DNA from: UBA6136 sp044351045
Lineage (GTDB): Bacteria > Pseudomonadota > Gammaproteobacteria > Methylococcales > Methylococcaceae
Direction of reading: 5' to 3'
NCBI GenBank assembly: GCA_044351045.1
Contig: JBILGM010000053.1
Location: 1-18,522 of the forward strand
Length of the DNA stretch: 18,522 bases
Part shown: positions 1 through 7,292 of the stretch, piece by piece
Layout: every line of letters starts with the position of its first letter
Position numbering within the stretch: the stretch's first letter is position 1
Position numbers and translations under genes: made by a program
The notes under the pieces: model-generated
What the model was told of the DNA's origin: nothing
Database searches by the model: none
What the model saw: the letters and a program-made list of their open reading frames with translations, nothing else

Positions 1-9
1 TCCTAATGG

Positions 10-22
10 TATGGACTCCTCC
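10..22 (+). repeat. Left subterminal inverted repeat of the IS
   Basis: TATGGACTCCTCC is the exact reverse complement of bases 1370-1382. The match stops at both sides of the 13 bases. It marks the left end of the IS1111-type element. Confidence 0.85.
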
Positions 23-93
23 TCCCTAACGGCATCGTGATGTGCCAAAGTGGAAATTCAAACAACCACCTCATGAGAAAGGAGGAATCCAAG

Positions 94-1122
94 ATGAATG
101 CTACGACAATCGGTCTGGATATCGCAAAGATGGTGTTTCAGGTGCATGGCGTGGATCGGGCCGGCAAGACGGTGTTGCGTAAGCGACTGAACCGGCCACA
201 GGTTCTAGCGTTCTTTGCCAACCTGCCGCCGGCGGTGATCGGCCTTGAGGCGTGTGCCGGTGCCCACTACTGGGCTCGAGAGTTGCAGCAGATGGGGCAT
301 GACGCTCGCTTGATTGCGCCGCAGTTCGTGAAACCCTATGTCAAGGGCAACAAGAATGACGCGAACGATGCCGAGGCGATCTGTGAAGCGGTGAGCCGGC
401 CGAGTATGCGCTTTGTGCCGTTGAAGAGTCCCGAACAGCAGGACATTCAGATGCTGCATCGGGTCCGCCAGAACCTCGTCAAGCAGCGCACGGCTGCCGC
501 CAATCAGACACGCGGGTTGTTGGGCGAATACGGTCTCGTGGTGGCCCAGGGTTTGAGTCAACTGCGCCGGCGCTTGCCGGAGATCCTGGAGGACGCCGAG
601 AATGGTCTCAGTCCTCTGGCGCGCCGGGTGTTTGCCGACAGCTATGATCGTCTGGTCGATCTCGACCGGCAAATTAAGGCGTATCAGAATCAGATCGAAA
701 CGCTCTGCCAGCAGAGTCCCGCGTGTCAGAAGCTCCTGGCCATTCCGGGGATCGGACCGATCACCGCCACGGCACTGGTGGCCGCGCTAGGCGATGGCCA
801 GGCCTTCGACAATGGCCGACAGGTGGCCGCCTGGATGGGCATCGTGCCGCGACAAGACTCCAGCGGTGGCAAAGCGCGACTCCTGGGCATCAGCAAGCGC
901 GGCGATACCTACCTGCGCACCTTGCTGATCCACGGCGCCCGCGCCGTGGTCCGCACCGCCGGACGCAAGGACGATGCCCAGAGTCGCTGGATCAATGCCC
1001 TGGTACAGCGCCGCAACGCCAACATCGCGGCAGTGGCCGTGGCGAACAAAACGGCCAGGACGATTTGGGCGATGCTGACCCGTGGCGAAGACTACCGAGC
1101 GCCCCTGGCTCAAGTCGCCTGA
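94..1122 (+). CDS. IS110-family DEDD recombinase (transposase)
   Basis: This 342-residue recombinase moves the element using a bridge RNA. The N-terminal RuvC-like DEDD domain shows D9 in GLDIAK, E52 in GLEACAGAH, and D89 and D92 in NKNDANDAEA. The C-terminal Tnp domain has a helix-hairpin-helix-like segment near residues 216-236 (IPGIGPITATALVAALGDG) and an SSGGK motif with S256/S257, where the family's catalytic serine lies. Length is normal for the family. The ATG at 94 is preferred over in-frame starts from 37 because AAAGGAGGAAT sits just upstream and translation then begins with the conserved MNATTIGLDIAK. No frameshift is seen, so the enzyme is probably functional. Confidence 0.93.
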   Translation: MNATTIGLDIAKMVFQVHGVDRAGKTVLRKRLNRPQVLAFFANLPPAVIGLEACAGAHYWARELQQMGHDARLIAPQFVKPYVKGNKNDANDAEAICEAVSRPSMRFVPLKSPEQQDIQMLHRVRQNLVKQRTAAANQTRGLLGEYGLVVAQGLSQLRRRLPEILEDAENGLSPLARRVFADSYDRLVDLDRQIKAYQNQIETLCQQSPACQKLLAIPGIGPITATALVAALGDGQAFDNGRQVAAWMGIVPRQDSSGGKARLLGISKRGDTYLRTLLIHGARAVVRTAGRKDDAQSRWINALVQRRNANIAAVAVANKTARTIWAMLTRGEDYRAPLAQVA

Positions 1123-1179
1123 GAATATTTAACGAGTTCTTTCCACCCTGTTGCAGAGCTTCTTTCACCACGATGGCAT

Positions 1180-1330
1180 CACGGTCGAACCGGTGTTTTC
1201 ACAAATCCGCTGCGCTCAGAGGTCATCCAGGCCGGTGTCCTGATAGGGATGAAAACACGCGGAAATCCATCTGGGCCAGAGATCACCAAGGGTCTCACCA
1301 AAGGCCGAATATATGGGCGCAACTGCGTAA
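1180..1330 (+). ncRNA. Candidate bridge RNA of the IS110/IS1111 element
   Basis: The 3' non-coding end contains a strong hairpin: GTGTTTTCA at 1193-1201 pairs perfectly with TGAAAACAC at 1250-1258 and encloses 48 nt. Inside, ATCCAGG (1225-1231) can pair with CCTGAT (1239-1244) with one bulge, leaving an internal loop. The 5' side of that loop carries CTGCGCTCA (1210-1218), the exact complement of TGAGCGCAG at 1385-1393, just outside the element. Further on, ATATATGG (1309-1316) is the exact complement of CCATATAT at the element's right end (1378-1385). This matches the plan of a target-binding loop followed by a donor-binding loop. RNA boundaries are estimates, and no left-side guides could be assigned. 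Confidence 0.6.
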
Positions 1331-1369
1331 CTCGACCGGCTGACATCGAAACGAAATAGCTTGCAAAAC

Positions 1370-1382
1370 GGAGGAGTCCATA
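1370..1382 (+). repeat. Right subterminal inverted repeat of the IS
   Basis: GGAGGAGTCCATA is the exact reverse complement of bases 10-22. It lies about 3 bp inside the inferred right boundary. Confidence 0.85.
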
Positions 1383-1384
1383 TA

Positions 1385-1467
1385 TGAGCGCAGTCGAAGG
1401 GCTCAACGCGAACGGATAAATTATTGATTTTTACGTATCACCGTTCGCACTGAGCTTGTCGAAGTGC
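1385..1467. repeat. REP-like inverted repeat pair at the IS junction
   Basis: Two related units face each other around an AT-rich centre (1416-1440). The first runs from TGAGCGCAGTCGAAGGGC to CGCGAACGG and ends at 1415. The second starts CCGTTCGCAC at 1441 and continues TGAGCTTGTCGAAGTGC. Both share the CCGTTCG, TGAGC and TCGAAG elements of palindromic repeats common between genes in proteobacteria. The first unit lacks its outer left arm exactly where the IS ends, so the IS probably inserted inside it. This is sequence reading, without a family search. Confidence 0.55.
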
Positions 1468-1509
1468 AATTCATAGAGGTTCGCATCAATCCCGTGCACG
1501 GCCCGTTCG

Positions 1510-2214
1510 CTAGGGGCAATCACTGCCGAGTTCGGTTTTGCTGCGATCGGCCGGGTGCACCCCCCGAGCCATCAACTGATCGGCCAGTAACTGAAATTTT
1601 TTCCTTTTAGCTGCGCTGTCCTCTGCGTTGCGGGAGACCTCCAACAGGTGTCGCTCGTCTGCCAGTTGCCACTCCTCGATCTTGAATCCATCCGCTTCAT
1701 ATCGGGTCATTTCGGCGACGCAAGGCAGCGGCCTGGCCTTCAGTGCGGCCGGCGGCGTGTCATCCTTCAGTGTGCAGGCGTAGCTAAAGCTGACTTTCTG
1801 GCCCTGCGCCAACCAGGTCACATCAACCTCACTGCTTTTTTCGAAGGCATCCGAAGGACACGACCAGTCCACCGTCAGCGGTTTATCCAGTCGATACTTC
1901 AGCCGAATGTGTGTCTTGCCACCCTGCTTGATGCGCTGTCGCAGGATAATGCGGGCGCCCTCTGGCGCCGAAGGCGGGCGAGGCAGATCGTAGTAGCGCA
2001 CCACATAATGCTCGGGTGATTTTGAGGTTTTGCCCAGCCACTGCAACACCTCCCCGGCCGTACGCGGACCACCCTGGCCGGCATCCCAACGCATCGCATA
2101 TTCGGCCTCGGACAACGCTTCGGCCGCCGCCGGCGGCGCGACCATCAGCATGGGGATCGTCAGCAAAAACGAAATTCCGTGAACTACCGCCTTGTGGCCG
2201 GCGTTCATACGCAT
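1510..2214 (-). CDS. Exported protein of unknown function
   Basis: The product is 234 residues. Residues 1-32 look like a Sec signal peptide: a charged start (MRMNAGHK), a hydrophobic stretch (GISFLLTIPMLMVAPPAA) and an Ala-rich cleavage region before EALSEAEY. The mature part is soluble, with scattered cysteines (WSCPSD, YACTLK, LPCVAE and a C-terminal SDCP) that could form disulfides in the periplasm. Strand-rich segments such as RIILRQRIKQGGKTHIRLKYRL and the late LLEVSRN faintly recall CYTH-fold proteins, but the classic ExExK signature is not visible, so that is only a guess. AGAGGGG lies just upstream of the ATG; an in-frame ATG two codons later is possible. It is divergent from the radical SAM gene and its function is not recognised. 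Confidence 0.7.
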   Translation of the reverse strand: MRMNAGHKAVVHGISFLLTIPMLMVAPPAAAEALSEAEYAMRWDAGQGGPRTAGEVLQWLGKTSKSPEHYVVRYYDLPRPPSAPEGARIILRQRIKQGGKTHIRLKYRLDKPLTVDWSCPSDAFEKSSEVDVTWLAQGQKVSFSYACTLKDDTPPAALKARPLPCVAEMTRYEADGFKIEEWQLADERHLLEVSRNAEDSAAKRKKFQLLADQLMARGVHPADRSKTELGSDCP

Positions 2215-2382
2215 GTCCCCTCTGACCTTGCCATCGGCCAGAGCCTGTGCCCCGGGCGCCCCGCCCTCGTCGACAGCGTATTCATGTTGGCATTTCAGTC
2301 CGTTCTGGCATGATGGTCGTCTCGTTCATCCCGTTCTGATACCGGGGCTCGATTCCACCGGGATCAATACTTGTAACCGATT
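2215..2382. other. Divergent intergenic region
   Basis: These 168 bases separate two divergently transcribed genes and should hold both promoters. I found no convincing -35/-10 pair, operator or RNA structure here. Confidence 0.5.
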
Positions 2383-3981
2383 ATGGCAAAAATCACGCTC
2401 ATCAATCCGCGCTTCGAAACGTCGTTCTGGAGCATGAACCACTCGCTCTCGATATTTGGTCGGGATGCGATGACGCCGACCTCGGCGCTCACCCTGCTGG
2501 CGGCCTTGACGCCGGAGGGGCATACGCTCCATTTGATCGATGAAGCGGTCGAGCCAATTGATGACCAGGCCATTCTGAGCGCGGACATCGTCGGCCTGAC
2601 GGGAATGATCGTTCAGCGGGAGCGGATGCTGGAAATTGCCCAACACATCAAACGTCTTGGCAAGTTCCTGGTCATCGGTGGCCCATGGGTTACCGTGCAG
2701 GAAGACTATTTCCAGGGACTGGCCGACGTGATTTTTATCGGCGAAGCCGATCAGACCTGGCCGCAATTCCTGACGGACTGGGCGGGCGGCACTCACCGCC
2801 CTCGCTACGAGCAGGAAACGCGGACCGACATGACCACCCTGCCCCCACCGCGCAATGATCTGCTTAAGCTCAATCGCTACCTGCAAGGCAGCGTCCAGAT
2901 GTCCCGTGGCTGCCCCTTTATGTGTGAGTTTTGCGACATCATCGTCACCTTTGGCCGCAAACCCCGCGTCAAGACCCCGGATCAGGTCATTGCCGAACTG
3001 GAAGACTGGCGCCTCGCTGGCATGGGCGCGGTTTTTCTGGTCGATGACAACATCATCGGCAATCGCAAGGCCCTGGTGCCCATCCTCAAGCGCATCGCAG
3101 AATGGCAGCGAAAACATCGCTATATCGTCTCCCTGCACACCGAAGCCTCCCTGAATCTGGCGGATGATGACGAATTGCTGGAGATGTTCGTCGAGGCCAA
3201 CATCCGCACCGTGTTCGTCGGCGTGGAAACACCCAATCCGGCGGCCCTGATGGAAACCCGCAAACTGCAGAATGTCGATGCCCGGCAGCAGCGGCAGGAA
3301 CCCTCGCAACAGGACGCAGAAGACTTTCTCTTGCAGCGAATCCACAAGATTCAGGCCAAGGGCATCAAGGTCACCTGTGGTCTGATTGTCGGTTTCGATG
3401 CGGACACGCCAGACATTTTTGAGATCCAGCGTCGATTCATCAAGAAATCCGGGATTCTCCACGCCATGGTCGGCCAGTTGGCCGCCATCCCCAAGACCCC
3501 CTTGTTCGAGCGACTACAGCGGGAAGGCCGCCTTGATCAAAACGATCCACCGGCCTTCGGTACCAACGTCATCCCCCTCAGCATGAGCCGTGAGCAACTG
3601 TCCAGCGGCTTCGTCGAGCTGCTCAGGGACATCTTCGAGCCAGAAGCCTATTTCGACCGACTGGATGATCTGTACATCCGGCGGCGGTTCTATGACCACG
3701 CCGAAGCCGTGCGAGTCCCCAACATTCCGCGCTGGCTACAGATCAAGTATCTGGCCATTTCGCTCTCGTTCACCACATTCTTGCTGGCCAAACTGCTCAT
3801 CAAGATGGACGATCACCGTCTCCGCCGCCTTTATCTCCGGCGGCTATTCAACTATCTCAAGCATCGCCCCTACCCCATGCGTATCCTCGACTATGTCATG
3901 GAGAGCGTCTGCCACCACCACTTTTATCGCTTCTCCCAGAACATGGCCAAAGGCCAGACGGGGATCATCAATACCTATTGA
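2383..3981 (+). CDS. B12-binding domain radical SAM enzyme
   Basis: The 532-residue product starts with a cobalamin-binding-like alpha/beta domain (about residues 1-150, with NPRF near the start, SADIVGLTGM and FLVIGGPWVT). A radical SAM barrel follows, with the cluster motif C177-x3-C181-x2-C184 in SRGCPFMCEFCD and the downstream motifs FLVDDNIIG and VFVGVETPN. The C-terminal 170 residues resemble the domain found after the barrel in this class (DUF4070 type), which includes the hopanoid C-2 methylase HpnP. The substrate cannot be read from sequence, and HpnP itself is not claimed. The usual role is methylation or rearrangement at unactivated carbon using B12 and S-adenosylmethionine. The start codon is the first ATG, with a weak ribosome site. 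It is convergent with the deaminase gene and not obviously linked to CRISPR. Confidence 0.85.
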   Translation: MAKITLINPRFETSFWSMNHSLSIFGRDAMTPTSALTLLAALTPEGHTLHLIDEAVEPIDDQAILSADIVGLTGMIVQRERMLEIAQHIKRLGKFLVIGGPWVTVQEDYFQGLADVIFIGEADQTWPQFLTDWAGGTHRPRYEQETRTDMTTLPPPRNDLLKLNRYLQGSVQMSRGCPFMCEFCDIIVTFGRKPRVKTPDQVIAELEDWRLAGMGAVFLVDDNIIGNRKALVPILKRIAEWQRKHRYIVSLHTEASLNLADDDELLEMFVEANIRTVFVGVETPNPAALMETRKLQNVDARQQRQEPSQQDAEDFLLQRIHKIQAKGIKVTCGLIVGFDADTPDIFEIQRRFIKKSGILHAMVGQLAAIPKTPLFERLQREGRLDQNDPPAFGTNVIPLSMSREQLSSGFVELLRDIFEPEAYFDRLDDLYIRRRFYDHAEAVRVPNIPRWLQIKYLAISLSFTTFLLAKLLIKMDDHRLRRLYLRRLFNYLKHRPYPMRILDYVMESVCHHHFYRFSQNMAKGQTGIINTY

Positions 3982-4097
3982 GCCGTCTGGCCTGGCGATG
4001 TCGCTGACCGGGCCACAGGCACCTGTATTCGACGGCAGCGACGGACCGATTCATGGCGGGTGACCTTGAGCCACCCCTCATGCATCAAAGGGAAGAC

Positions 4098-6194
4098 CTA
4101 AACGATCGGCCACTGCTCCAGCACCGCCCGATAAATTCGGGCATCCACCTGTTTGATCAATGTTTCACGCTCATCGCCCGGCAAAAAGGCATGCACAAAC
4201 GCCTGGCGCATCATCGCCAAGGCATCCCACATCGTCAGTCCCCCGATCATCCGCGCGGCCGTCAGGTATTCATCCGCCAATGTCGTCCGGCTGATGCCCG
4301 GGTTATCTGTACACAGCGTCAAAGGCAGACCCGCCTCCCAGAGCTTACGCAGTGGATAGGTCGGCAGGCTGGCCGTCTCACTGACGGCAGGATCATGAAA
4401 ACCCACGACCTCCCGGTTCGAGGTCGGGCACAGTTCCAGACAGATGCCGCGATTGCGAAATCGAGCCGCCAATTGCGGATGGTTCCCCAAACTCAGTCCA
4501 TGTCCGATGCGGTCCGCATGCAAATGGTAAGCCGCCTGCCAGATGGCATCGGCCGCCTCGCCCTCGCCGGCATGAATGGTCAGCGGCAGGCAGGCTTCGA
4601 AGGCGGGAAGAAAATCGCCAGCGAGATCCGCCGGCCGTGCACAGTGCTCATCACCGGCCAGATCCAGACCGGCTATGAAATCAGGCATCTCAGCCTGCGC
4701 CGTCAGCGCCAAGCCGATCACGTCGCGCGCGCGTGCCGGGTCCCGGCGATCGGCAATCAGGACAAATCGAATACGCGGCCGCCACTGGGCCGGCACCGAC
4801 TGCAGCGCCGCGCCCAGGGCGGCATGAAACGAGCGCAGAAAGACCAAGCCATCGCCATACTTATGCGGACTACCACGTAGCTCCAGATAGGCCAGTCCCT
4901 CGGCCACCGCGTGTCGCACCACCGCCGCCGCATAAGGCCGATGCGCTGCCGGATGACCCAAGACGGCCGAACCAGACAGCTCGCCCGGGCGTTCGTAAGC
5001 GGGAAAACCGCGCGGTCCCTCCCGCAGTGCCCATCGCGGCTCGGTAACCCCGTACAGGTTCCGCCACAGCCGTTCACGCCTCACCTGGGTCAGCAAGGCC
5101 GCCGCCGCATGGCTGCGGGGAACATGGGCATACAATGTTATCGGCCAGTCCCACGGCCAATCATTGGTATCGTCCAGCAACGGGCGAACCCTAGTCAGGG
5201 CCGTCTCTTTATCCGCTAAGCCCAAGGTATTCCAGATCGCCTCACCTACTTCGCACTGCTCAGCCAGGCTCAAGCATCCCCCCAGATGCCGATGCAGGTC
5301 AGCTTTGGGCAAGGCCAGCAGCCAATCACGGTGAACGGGTGCCAACCGGGTTTCCCGCAAGGACTGGATCACTCGCGGCGGCAGGCGATAGAGCGACCGC
5401 CAGTTCTCATGGTGCTCATCCCGCGACAGCGTCTCCAGAAAGTTGCCAAGCAACTGGCCACCCGCCTGCTCACGCCGACGCAATTCGTCAATCAGCATAG
5501 GCCCGTCCGGGACGGACCAGACCAGCGGCTGCCCGCTGTCGGCCAGCGGCACCGGGAACCGATCGGCGGTCACCGGACCGGCGCCGTCCAGATCGACATC
5601 CAGCAAATCGCTGCGGCGTCCATCCCCGGTCACCACCGGCATCACGCAGCGGGCCAACTCAACCGACAACGGCGCACCCATCAGCGCCGGCGTCGCCTTG
5701 AACAGTGCCTCCGGCAATGTCAGCCCGACAACATGAATCAGTGCCTCGCAGCCCAACAGCGAACCCGCCCATTGCAGATCGGCACTCATGGTCTTGCGGC
5801 CGCCGGCCAACGATAAAGTCACCTGTCCGCCGTTGGCGGTCGCGTGCGCCAGCAGGCAGACCCGCAGCAGCAACTCGCGGAACCGCTCGCACTCCGCCTG
5901 GCTCGCCAGTTCATCCGTAGCATCGGCCTGCCAGATGCGCAGCGGCACCGCCGGCAGACGGGCTTGCCACGCCTGCAAATTCACGATACCCGCCTGCGTG
6001 GCCTTGCCCTGCGTCGTGCACACCCAGATTTCGTCGGGCGCAACCAGCGCCAGGTCCGTGCGTTGCCGGTCCAGCGCCAAACCCTCCGGATGATGGCGGT
6101 AGAGTGGGAGTTGATCCGGGGCGAGAAACCCATACACCTCAGGGATGACCGCCCAGGACGCCCCCAGGGTGCAGAGCAGCAGATGACGACTCAT
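4098..6194 (-). CDS. cad1: CARF-adenosine deaminase effector (Cad1/CAAD type)
   Basis: This 698-residue fusion has an N-terminal CARF domain (about 1-200), with the opening strand HLLLCTLGAS and the ligand-site motif SLAGGRKTM at 128-136. Its C-terminal half (about 290-698) is an adenosine deaminase. Metal and catalytic motifs are complete: H301 and H303 in KADLHRHLGG, H541 and E544 in TIHAGEGE, H565 in DRIGHG, and D630 in CTDNPG. Described relatives (Cad1, CAAD) bind cyclic oligoadenylate made by Cas10 and deaminate ATP to ITP, stopping growth of infected cells. The ATG at 6194 is chosen because it overlaps the Nudix stop as ATGA and has AAGGA upstream; a start 18 bases earlier lacks this. 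It is the last gene of its unit and lies across the array from the csm genes. Confidence 0.9.
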   Translation of the reverse strand: MSRHLLLCTLGASWAVIPEVYGFLAPDQLPLYRHHPEGLALDRQRTDLALVAPDEIWVCTTQGKATQAGIVNLQAWQARLPAVPLRIWQADATDELASQAECERFRELLLRVCLLAHATANGGQVTLSLAGGRKTMSADLQWAGSLLGCEALIHVVGLTLPEALFKATPALMGAPLSVELARCVMPVVTGDGRRSDLLDVDLDGAGPVTADRFPVPLADSGQPLVWSVPDGPMLIDELRRREQAGGQLLGNFLETLSRDEHHENWRSLYRLPPRVIQSLRETRLAPVHRDWLLALPKADLHRHLGGCLSLAEQCEVGEAIWNTLGLADKETALTRVRPLLDDTNDWPWDWPITLYAHVPRSHAAAALLTQVRRERLWRNLYGVTEPRWALREGPRGFPAYERPGELSGSAVLGHPAAHRPYAAAVVRHAVAEGLAYLELRGSPHKYGDGLVFLRSFHAALGAALQSVPAQWRPRIRFVLIADRRDPARARDVIGLALTAQAEMPDFIAGLDLAGDEHCARPADLAGDFLPAFEACLPLTIHAGEGEAADAIWQAAYHLHADRIGHGLSLGNHPQLAARFRNRGICLELCPTSNREVVGFHDPAVSETASLPTYPLRKLWEAGLPLTLCTDNPGISRTTLADEYLTAARMIGGLTMWDALAMMRQAFVHAFLPGDERETLIKQVDARIYRAVLEQWPIV

Positions 6195-6769
6195 GATGGG
6201 TCCTTCGCCCAACCGGCAGCCAGGCGACTCCAGAGTTCAAAGCGGTCATCCGTCGCAATGGCAGCGGCGGGCCGAAAGCCCAGGGCGCCGAGGGGTTCTC
6301 CCGGCGCCGGCATCGGCGGATCGACCTCGGTCCAGACTAATGCATAGATCAGCCCCAGATGGACGCGACCTATGGCCGATTCCCCTTCATACAGCCAGGC
6401 CTCCGGCCGGACAGCGCTCGGCGCCACCATCCACGCCAGTTCCTCGGACAACTCCCGGCACAAGGCGCTGGCCGCCGTCGCCAATAGTCCGCCGTTCGCA
6501 TCCTCGGCGTCGACATGACCACCGACCCCGCAACTGTAACGATGCCGCACCCGGGCATCGCCACCCAGCCGTTCATAGCACCAGAGCTCACCCCGGGCAT
6601 TGCGGATCAGGGCATAGGGAATAATCTGCAGAAAAGTCTCGTCGTTTTCGGCGCGATCACGCGCCCGCCACTGGCAAGGCAACTCCCCGTGCGCACCGGT
6701 CAAGGCCCAGACACCGTTACCCGGCAACGGCTCCATCACATGGCGCGGTACCCCCATTACGGCACTCAC
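6191..6769 (-). CDS. Nudix hydrolase coupled to the CARF deaminase
   Basis: The product is 192 residues from the GTG at 6769, or 188 from an ATG at 6757. The Nudix signature is recognisable: GVGGHVDAE around 81-89 supplies the G-x5-E part, and RELSEE at 105-110 the REUxEE metal-binding part. The spacing between them is longer than the canonical seven residues, 15 by my count. Nudix enzymes hydrolyse nucleoside diphosphates linked to another group, including nucleoside triphosphates. Its stop overlaps the deaminase start as ATGA and its GTG overlaps the preceding gene's stop, so the three genes are probably co-translated. Deaminase-Nudix pairs have been reported in type III CRISPR defence, where Nudix hydrolyses ITP to IMP; the same role is inferred here. 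Confidence 0.85.
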   Translation of the reverse strand: MSAVMGVPRHVMEPLPGNGVWALTGAHGELPCQWRARDRAENDETFLQIIPYALIRNARGELWCYERLGGDARVRHRYSCGVGGHVDAEDANGGLLATAASALCRELSEELAWMVAPSAVRPEAWLYEGESAIGRVHLGLIYALVWTEVDPPMPAPGEPLGALGFRPAAAIATDDRFELWSRLAAGWAKDPS

Positions 6770-7068
6770 AAGGCAACCCGCTGGCTATCGCCGATCCGGC
6801 AACCCTCCGAGGCTTTAAGCCGCACTCTCAACGGGCGCCAATCTTCGCCGAACAGTGTGCACACCCGATCGCCGGGGTTATTCGCCGCCCGGCCGAGATG
6901 ATCGACCCGACAGTCCCCGTTGACGCCCGCCAACCCCGCCCATTTGCGAGCCGGATGGCGACTGGTAAAAAGATTGATCATGGATTCGGTCTCGTCGCTG
7001 ACATCACTAACACGCAAGCAGGTGTCCCTGCCTCCTTCAGAACACCATTCGGGTCCACGGCGCAACAC
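6766..7068 (-). CDS. Small unknown protein leading the deaminase-Nudix unit
   Basis: This is an open frame of about 100 residues on the same strand as the Nudix gene, whose GTG start overlaps its TGA stop. The GTG at 7068 is chosen because GGAG lies five bases upstream. Alternatives are a GTG at 7110 with no clear ribosome site and an ATG at 6981 giving 72 residues. Codons are GC-rich at third positions over the second half, as in the neighbours. The protein is basic and soluble, with Trp-containing segments (RKWAGLAG, GEDWRPLRVRLKAS) and a PGDRV turn; it has no signal peptide or membrane segment. I do not recognise a family. Position suggests a third part of the CARF-deaminase cassette, but a chance open frame cannot be excluded. 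Confidence 0.45.
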   Translation of the reverse strand: MLRRGPEWCSEGGRDTCLRVSDVSDETESMINLFTSRHPARKWAGLAGVNGDCRVDHLGRAANNPGDRVCTLFGEDWRPLRVRLKASEGCRIGDSQRVAL

Positions 7069-7159
7069 AATAACTCCAGGGGGGTCGGCACACCCAAGAG
7101 GCGACCTCACTTGCCAAGTAACCCGGCTCTATTCGGCTTGACTGAATGCCGACTTCATC

Positions 7160-7176
7160 CGGCATGGGCCATGCCG
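7160..7176. promoter_or_regulatory. 17-bp palindrome upstream of the effector unit
   Basis: CGGCATGG, a single G and CCATGCCG form a perfect dyad about 90 bp upstream of the first gene of the deaminase unit. It has no following T-run, so it is not a terminator. A dimeric regulator could bind here; the CARF-winged-helix protein is one candidate. The rest of 7069-7292 (224 bases) is AT-rich near the array, with no convincing promoter pair and no gene. Confidence 0.35.
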
Positions 7177-7292
7177 CGTTACACCCCGCCCGGATTATCC
7201 ATAGCGATGCGGACTATACATGAGGTATTTTTATTCTGGATGATCATGTTAATAACATAAGTAGAAATACTATGATGGCATTCTTCATGACG

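Larger units (their letters stand above)
1..1385 (+). mobile_element. IS110-family (IS1111-type) insertion sequence
   Basis: The element has one recombinase gene flanked by non-coding ends. A perfect 13-bp inverted repeat, TATGGACTCCTCC at 10-22 and its complement at 1370-1382, brackets the gene. Short subterminal repeats and a long 3' non-coding segment (1123-1385) are typical of the IS1111 branch, whereas the IS110 branch keeps its long non-coding segment on the 5' side. The right boundary is put at about 1385 because a REP-like repeat begins there. The left boundary lies at or just before the window start and cannot be fixed. No target-site duplication is visible, as expected for this family. 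The element looks intact. Confidence 0.85.

Noticed and set aside
2326..3462. 378-residue minus-strand open frame
   Set aside because: It is antisense to the radical SAM gene, which has clear catalytic motifs; the frame is a shadow.
3982..4097. Terminator between the convergent genes
   Set aside because: Only a short GGGTG/CACCC pairing was found, without a T-run in either direction.
4053..4880. 275-residue plus-strand open frame
   Set aside because: It overlaps the C-terminal deaminase domain on the other strand and is low-quality, Arg/Gln-rich sequence.
4098..6194. Csm6/Csx1-type HEPN ribonuclease
   Set aside because: The CARF domain is shared, but the C-terminal half has the adenosine deaminase metal motifs and no HEPN Rx4-6H.
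6898..7260. 120-residue plus-strand open frame before the array
   Set aside because: It overlaps the small gene of the effector unit, lacks a ribosome site and resembles no protein.
7177..7260. Promoter (TATAGT or GATAAT) for the effector unit
   Set aside because: No -35 element at 16-18 bp from either hexamer.
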